Source of the DNA: Bacillota bacterium
GTDB taxonomy: Bacteria > Bacillota > Clostridia > Peptostreptococcales > Anaerovoracaceae
Direction: 5' to 3'
Length of the DNA: 9,603 nt
Assembly (NCBI GenBank): GCA_017543805.1
Contig: JAFYFK010000237.1
Span: 1-9,603 of the forward strand
This document shows, one piece after another, positions 5,997-9,603 of the stretch. Within the stretch, counting starts at the first letter, position 1, and the number at the start of each line of letters is the position of its first letter. Both the position numbers and the translations under genes were made by a program. A model generated the notes under the pieces. The model ran no database searches and had not been told where the DNA came from. It worked only from the letters and a program-made list of their open reading frames with translations.

Positions 5997-7289
5997 ATGG
6001 GAAAGAAACGACAGATCCTGAAACTGATTGCGTCCGCAGTCATAATAGTGCTTGCTGTTATTGCGCTGGGAGGCTTTATCAGCGGTCACGATGTGATGTA
6101 CTACCTGAGGGACAGGTCAGCCATCGGACCGCTTACAAGGGCAGACATCGAGTATCTTGATATAGACGCTCCTGCCGCTACCAGCAAGGACGGCACTGTA
6201 TCCGCAAAGGACTGGGAACCGATATATCCCGAGATAGCAAAAACCATGTGGGCTAACGCGGAAAACAGCTACACTGTGGATTATCTCGACACGGATACCT
6301 ATCTCAAGAATATATACGAAGGCTACGGTTTCGCCCTGGAATACAACGAAGCCCGCGGCCACGAGTATACTCTTGAGGATATCTACAATATCGCGCGTCC
6401 TCACCCCAAGGCGAACTGCCTCACCTGCAAGACCCCGAACTTTGCCAAGCTCGTAAACGACATGGGAGTTCAGGTCTATAAGATGGATTTCCAGGAAGTC
6501 TACGACATGATGGAGGAGAACATCAGCTGCTACACCTGCCACGGCAACGACGCGGGCTACGGCGGAGACTTCAGGGTGACACATTCGTATGTAAAGAAGG
6601 CTCTGGGAGACAATATCGGGGAGATCGACCCGTCGGTATTATCCTGTGGCCAGTGCCATATAGAGTACTACTTCACAAGGGAAGACAACGAGACCATGAT
6701 GCCGTATCACAGCGTTGCGGAAATGACCCCGGAAGCTATCCTCAAGTACTACGACGACATGGAGTTCTACGACTGGATCAACGAGGCTACCGGCGCGAAG
6801 ATGCTCAAGACTCAACATCCGGAGCTCGAAACTTTCCTGCAGGGCAAGCACGCCAAACTGCTTAAGTGCGCAGACTGCCACATGCCCATGGAACAGTCCG
6901 AGGACGGTAAGGTATATCACAGCCACACCCTTGTGAGCCCGCTCAAGAACGAGATGCTGCTTTCCACCTGCGCGAAATGCCACGAGGACACCGATATGGT
7001 CACCATGGTAACAAGGCTGCAGGGCAGGGTCACCGCAAGGGAGAACGAGGTAGGCAATAAGCTCTCGAAGTTCAAGGATACTCTTGCGGCGGCTAATGCT
7101 TCCGGACAGTACACCGAGGAATATCTCGATGCTGTAAGGACGCTGTACCGCGAAGCCCAGTGGTTCTTCGACTTCTGCTACGTCGAGAATTCCGAAGGCG
7201 CTCACAATTCCGAACTCGCGTTCCACTGTCTCGATACATCCGAGATAAAGATCGAGCAGGGAATGGCGCTTCTGAGCCGCACACAATAG
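5997..7289 (+). CDS. nrfA: NrfA, pentaheme ammonia-forming cytochrome c nitrite reductase
   Basis: This 430-residue exported cytochrome reduces nitrite to ammonium with six electrons. Five heme c sites are visible: C141-LT-C144-K145 (the CXXCK active-site heme with lysine ligand), C178/C181/H182, C217/C220/H221, C291/C294/H295 and C325/C328/H329. The catalytic set is complete: R120 (in ARGH), Y224 (CHIEYYF) and H274 (KTQH). The residues that bind the active-site calcium in classical NrfA are also kept: E223, K271 and Q273. ENSEGAHN (397-404) matches the usual ENSxGFHN near the C-terminus. The N-terminus has basic residues and one helix (about 7-29) without a lipobox or clear AxA cleavage site, so it may remain a membrane anchor. 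No nrfH is present in the window. The gene sits between rnfB and the cytochrome maturation genes, so Rnf is a likely electron donor (inference). Hydroxylamine or NO reduction are known side activities of the family. Confidence 0.96.
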   Translation: MGKKRQILKLIASAVIIVLAVIALGGFISGHDVMYYLRDRSAIGPLTRADIEYLDIDAPAATSKDGTVSAKDWEPIYPEIAKTMWANAENSYTVDYLDTDTYLKNIYEGYGFALEYNEARGHEYTLEDIYNIARPHPKANCLTCKTPNFAKLVNDMGVQVYKMDFQEVYDMMEENISCYTCHGNDAGYGGDFRVTHSYVKKALGDNIGEIDPSVLSCGQCHIEYYFTREDNETMMPYHSVAEMTPEAILKYYDDMEFYDWINEATGAKMLKTQHPELETFLQGKHAKLLKCADCHMPMEQSEDGKVYHSHTLVSPLKNEMLLSTCAKCHEDTDMVTMVTRLQGRVTARENEVGNKLSKFKDTLAAANASGQYTEEYLDAVRTLYREAQWFFDFCYVENSEGAHNSELAFHCLDTSEIKIEQGMALLSRTQ

Positions 7290-7328
7290 GTCAGGCGGAG
7301 GGGCGCATCCGGTATAACTTAAAGATAT

Positions 7329-8660
7329 ATGCAAAAACTTAAAAAAAGCTTGAAATTTCTATCATCCATGCAATTTGCCATCGCCCTTTTAGTGGTGTTG
7401 GCAATTGCTTGTTCTATAGGAAGTTTTGTCACACAGGGGCAAAGCTTTAATCAGTATGCCGCTCAGTATTCGGAACGCGCGGCCGCGTTTATAATCGCTC
7501 TCGGCCTGGACGACGCTTTCCACAGCTGGTGGTTTATACTGATCAACGCATTTTTGTGCTGCAATCTGCTGTTCTGCAATGTAATACGGCTGCCGCAGAT
7601 CCTTAAAAGAGTAAAGACGGACAGGGATGCCGGATCCGTTACGGAAGCAGCTGCGGACATATCTGCCCCGGGCGTTAATGACCCGAATGATTTCTTTGAA
7701 AAGATGCGTCATTCAAAGCCCGCTGCATCTGTGACCTCGGACGAAAAAGACATACTGTACTCGCCTAAAAATACAGCCGGCAGCTGGGGCGCGTGGATAT
7801 GCCATATCGGCATTCTGCTGCTCATACTCGGCTTCAGCCTGGGCCAGTTCCTTCACCAGGAATACGCGGTATACGGGGTCCCGGGTGATGCAAAGCCCAT
7901 AGGGGACACCGGTTATGTCCTGCAGATCGACGGTTTTGAGGTCGGACTGAGGGATGACGATACCGTGGAACAATATACTGCCGACATAACAGTGTATGAT
8001 GTTAACCATTCGGACGGCGGCTCTTCACAGAGCGCGGAGATAAGCGTAAACAATCCGGCAAAGCTTTTCGGAATGAAGTTCTACCAGAACTCTACCGGCT
8101 GGGCCGCAAGGGTCTCCGTCACGGAAAACGGGGAGCCGCTGCAGGACAAGGTACTCTGCGCGGGAGAGTATCTGGCGGTTCAGGATAAGCCGGATCTGGT
8201 CATTTACTTTAACGCTTTCTATCCGGACTTTTACGTCGAGCCCGGCAACGCTCCCGTGACGCTTTCCGGCAAGCTGAACAACCCCGGATATCTCTATTCT
8301 GTGTATTATCAGGGGAATATGCTCGGAATGAACGTCCTTATGGGCAGTGAACCGCTGACGATAGACGAATATACCGTCGTGTTTTCCGAACCCCAGAGCT
8401 ATACGGTAATACAGGTAAAGCAGGACCGCTTCGCGTGGCTTGCCTTTATCGGGGGGATAGTGATACTGGCCGGCCTTGTTCTTGCGTTCTATGTTCTGCC
8501 GGAAAAGGTCTGGGCAGTAAAGGAAACTGACTGGCAATGGACGGTTTACGGCAGCTGCCGGAAGGGCGGCGCGCTGTTTAAGGAAAGGTTTGAAGAGGCT
8601 GCTGAGGAATTCACGCGGCAGCGCGAAACGGAGGATCAACATGGATCTGCTAAAACTTGA
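7329..8660 (+). CDS. resB: ResB/CcsB-type cytochrome c biogenesis protein
   Basis: This 443-residue membrane protein belongs to the system II heme-lyase machinery, which with CcsA delivers heme to apocytochromes outside the membrane. It shows the ResB layout: helices at about 13-34, 63-86, 152-175 and 367-391, with a large extracytoplasmic domain (about 176-365) between helices 3 and 4. Conserved features are the LSSMQFAIALLVVLA start, FHSWWF (64-69), and H159 in the third helix (CHIGILLLILG). It begins 39 bp after nrfA. ATG 7329 is the first possible start after an in-frame stop at 7320 but has no good ribosome binding site directly before it; the nearest, GGAGGGG at 7297-7303, is 25 nt away. 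Its 3' end overlaps ccsA by 20 bp. The location suggests it serves NrfA, including its CXXCK heme, as the CcsBA-type protein NrfI does in Wolinella. Confidence 0.93.
   Translation: MQKLKKSLKFLSSMQFAIALLVVLAIACSIGSFVTQGQSFNQYAAQYSERAAAFIIALGLDDAFHSWWFILINAFLCCNLLFCNVIRLPQILKRVKTDRDAGSVTEAAADISAPGVNDPNDFFEKMRHSKPAASVTSDEKDILYSPKNTAGSWGAWICHIGILLLILGFSLGQFLHQEYAVYGVPGDAKPIGDTGYVLQIDGFEVGLRDDDTVEQYTADITVYDVNHSDGGSSQSAEISVNNPAKLFGMKFYQNSTGWAARVSVTENGEPLQDKVLCAGEYLAVQDKPDLVIYFNAFYPDFYVEPGNAPVTLSGKLNNPGYLYSVYYQGNMLGMNVLMGSEPLTIDEYTVVFSEPQSYTVIQVKQDRFAWLAFIGGIVILAGLVLAFYVLPEKVWAVKETDWQWTVYGSCRKGGALFKERFEEAAEEFTRQRETEDQHGSAKT
8630..8634 (+). promoter_or_regulatory. Ribosome binding site deciding the ccsA start
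   Basis: GGAGG lies 6 nt before ATG 8641, inside the end of resB. It favours this start over an upstream in-frame TTG at 8590, which would add 17 basic, non-conserved residues. Confidence 0.7.
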
Positions 8661-9462
8661 GAACACATTGTTTACGATAGTGATGCTGCTCTATTTTGCC
8701 GCGATGATACTGTATTTTGTCTTCGTGGCGTTCAAGAGCGAGTTTGCTTTAAAACTTGCTGAGATCATTCAGACGACCGGCCTTGTGCTGCACACTGCGG
8801 CGCTGGTCTGCAGGGGGATCGGCGCGGGGCGTCTTCCGCTCACCAACCAGTACGAGTTCGCGACCGCGTTCGCCTGGGGCCTTTGCCTTGTGAGCCTGAT
8901 ATTCGTGTTCAGGTTTAAATTTCCGGTGCTTGGGGCATTTGCGTCGCCGGTCATGTTCATAATCATCGGTTACGCGGCAATGCAGAGCAAAGAGGTAAAA
9001 GAACTTATGCCGGCGCTCAGGAGCAACTGGCTGGGCTTCCACGTATCTACCGCCATCATAGCTTATGGGGCATTCGGAGTGTCTTTTGTCCTCGGGATAA
9101 TATTCCTGATGCGGGAGCGCATGAAAAGCGGGGCCTTTCTTGACCAGCACATCCCGAGCCGCGAAAAGATCGACATGATCAGCTACAGAAGCGTTTCTCT
9201 CGGCCTGCTGTTCCTTAGCTTTACGATAATCACCGGAGCCATTTGGGCGGAGCGCGCCTGGGGCAGTTACTGGTCCTGGGATCCCAAAGAGACCTGGTCG
9301 CTGGTAACATGGATAGTCTATGCCATATACCTGCATCTCCGGATAAGGAACGGATGGAAGGGAAGGGCCGCGGCCATTTTCGCCATAGCGGGCTTTATCT
9401 GCGTGCTGTTTACTTATATCGGCGTCAACACCTTCCTGCCCGGAGTCCACAGCTACGCGTAG
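8641..9462 (+). CDS. ccsA: CcsA/ResC-type cytochrome c heme lyase, WWD-domain protein
   Basis: This 273-residue integral membrane protein with about eight helices is the partner of ResB in system II cytochrome c maturation. The tryptophan-rich WWD heme-handling motif is complete at 207-219 (W207, W211, W213-D214-PKE-TW219). Conserved histidines that flank or ligate heme in this family are present: H51, H134 (GFHVSTAI), H232 (IYLHLRIRN) and H270 in the C-terminal LPGVHSYA. LTNQYEF (67-73) is also typical. The length is normal for CcsA and the split ccsB-ccsA form is usual in Gram-positive bacteria. The thiol-redox partners CcdA and ResA are not in the window and must be elsewhere, or sit downstream. 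It is the last gene of the operon visible here, 20 bp overlapping with resB. Confidence 0.95.
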   Translation: MDLLKLENTLFTIVMLLYFAAMILYFVFVAFKSEFALKLAEIIQTTGLVLHTAALVCRGIGAGRLPLTNQYEFATAFAWGLCLVSLIFVFRFKFPVLGAFASPVMFIIIGYAAMQSKEVKELMPALRSNWLGFHVSTAIIAYGAFGVSFVLGIIFLMRERMKSGAFLDQHIPSREKIDMISYRSVSLGLLFLSFTIITGAIWAERAWGSYWSWDPKETWSLVTWIVYAIYLHLRIRNGWKGRAAAIFAIAGFICVLFTYIGVNTFLPGVHSYA

Positions 9463-9480
9463 GGTTTTGAGTCATATTGA

Positions 9481-9586
9481 TTTGGCTGATGCGTCCTTCG
9501 GAGTCACGCTTTCGCCCTTCGCCAATATGGTGGTCTTTTGGCTCGGGCTGGCGCTTGCGATGGATCTTCAGAGCACATCAGCCAAA
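9481..9586. repeat. Possible repeat or structured element bounded by an 11-bp inverted repeat
   Basis: TTTGGCTGATG at 9481-9491 is the exact reverse complement of CATCAGCCAAA at 9576-9586. A second short inverted pair (GCCAA 9531-9535 and TTGGC further right) lies inside. The element begins 18 bp after the ccsA stop. No convincing coding sequence is present: the best frame on the + strand is only 34 codons (ATG 9489) with no ribosome binding site and an Arg/Trp/Pro-rich, low-plausibility product. The arms are 84 bp apart and there is no U tract, so it is not a standard intrinsic terminator. A dispersed non-coding repeat (MITE-like or a palindromic extragenic element) or a structured 3' UTR are both possible. 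No target-site duplication is seen directly outside the arms. Confidence 0.4.
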
Positions 9587-9603
9587 GCACTAAACATCAA
9601 AAA

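Noticed and set aside
5121..6089. Antisense open frame of 322 codons over rnfB
   Set aside because: The coding strand carries the full conserved cysteine pattern of RnfB; the antisense product is low-complexity Ala/Tyr/His-rich and reflects codon bias of the real gene.
8590..8640. Upstream TTG start for ccsA
   Set aside because: The extra residues are basic and not typical of CcsA; GGAGG 6 nt before ATG 8641 supports the shorter protein.
8749..9450. Antisense open frame over ccsA
   Set aside because: It mirrors the WWD-domain gene in another frame and its product has no membrane helices or known motifs.
9489..9593. Small 34-codon open frame downstream of ccsA
   Set aside because: It has no ribosome binding site, an Arg/Trp/Pro-rich composition and lies almost wholly within the inverted-repeat element.
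1..9603. CRISPR arrays, tRNA or rRNA genes, transposase genes
   Set aside because: No regularly spaced repeats, no cloverleaf-like or rRNA-like sequence and no transposase-like protein were seen in any frame.

Overview
The window looks like the chromosome of an anaerobic Clostridia-type Firmicute. The evidence is a clostridial rnf gene order (C-D-G-E-A-B), strong GGAGG-type ribosome binding sites, frequent ATA and AGA codons at moderate GC, a Gx-transporter/HepS_1-type gene next to rnf, and system II (ResB/CcsA) cytochrome c maturation. Genus cannot be set from the sequence alone.

Layout. Positions 2-184 hold the 3' end of a small membrane protein gene (+ strand). It converges on, and shares its palindromic stop region with, a Crp/Fnr-family regulator gene (179-850, - strand). 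A short divergent intergenic region (851-1000) carries a perfect CRP-spaced palindrome plus an extra half site. From 1001 to 9462 eight genes run tightly on the + strand: rnfC, an in-frame rnfD-rnfG fusion, rnfE, rnfA, rnfB, nrfA (pentaheme ammonia-forming nitrite reductase), resB/ccsB and ccsA/resC. Spacings are -20 to +39 bp, so this reads as one operon. The last ~140 bp contain no convincing gene but hold a ~106 bp element bounded by an 11-bp inverted repeat.

How the genes may work together. Rnf normally couples electron flow between reduced ferredoxin and NAD+ to ion pumping. Here RnfC has lost the glycine-rich GGAGFPT-type loop and other conserved parts of its flavin/NADH domain but keeps both [4Fe-4S] motifs. 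A pentaheme nitrite reductase begins 15 bp after rnfB, no NrfH quinol dehydrogenase is encoded in the window, and a CcsB-CcsA pair able to mature its hemes, including the unusual CXXCK heme, follows directly. The main hypothesis is a ferredoxin-driven, ion-pumping Rnf-NrfA nitrite (or hydroxylamine/NO) respiratory module: electrons would go from RnfB across the membrane through RnfA/E and the covalent flavins of the RnfD-G fusion to NrfA on the outer face, bypassing NADH and quinone. It resembles the pairing of Rnf with the multiheme cytochrome MmcA in Methanosarcina acetivorans. The divergent Crp/Fnr regulator is the natural candidate to switch the operon on: its putative site lies at -41.5 relative to the predicted rnfC start site.
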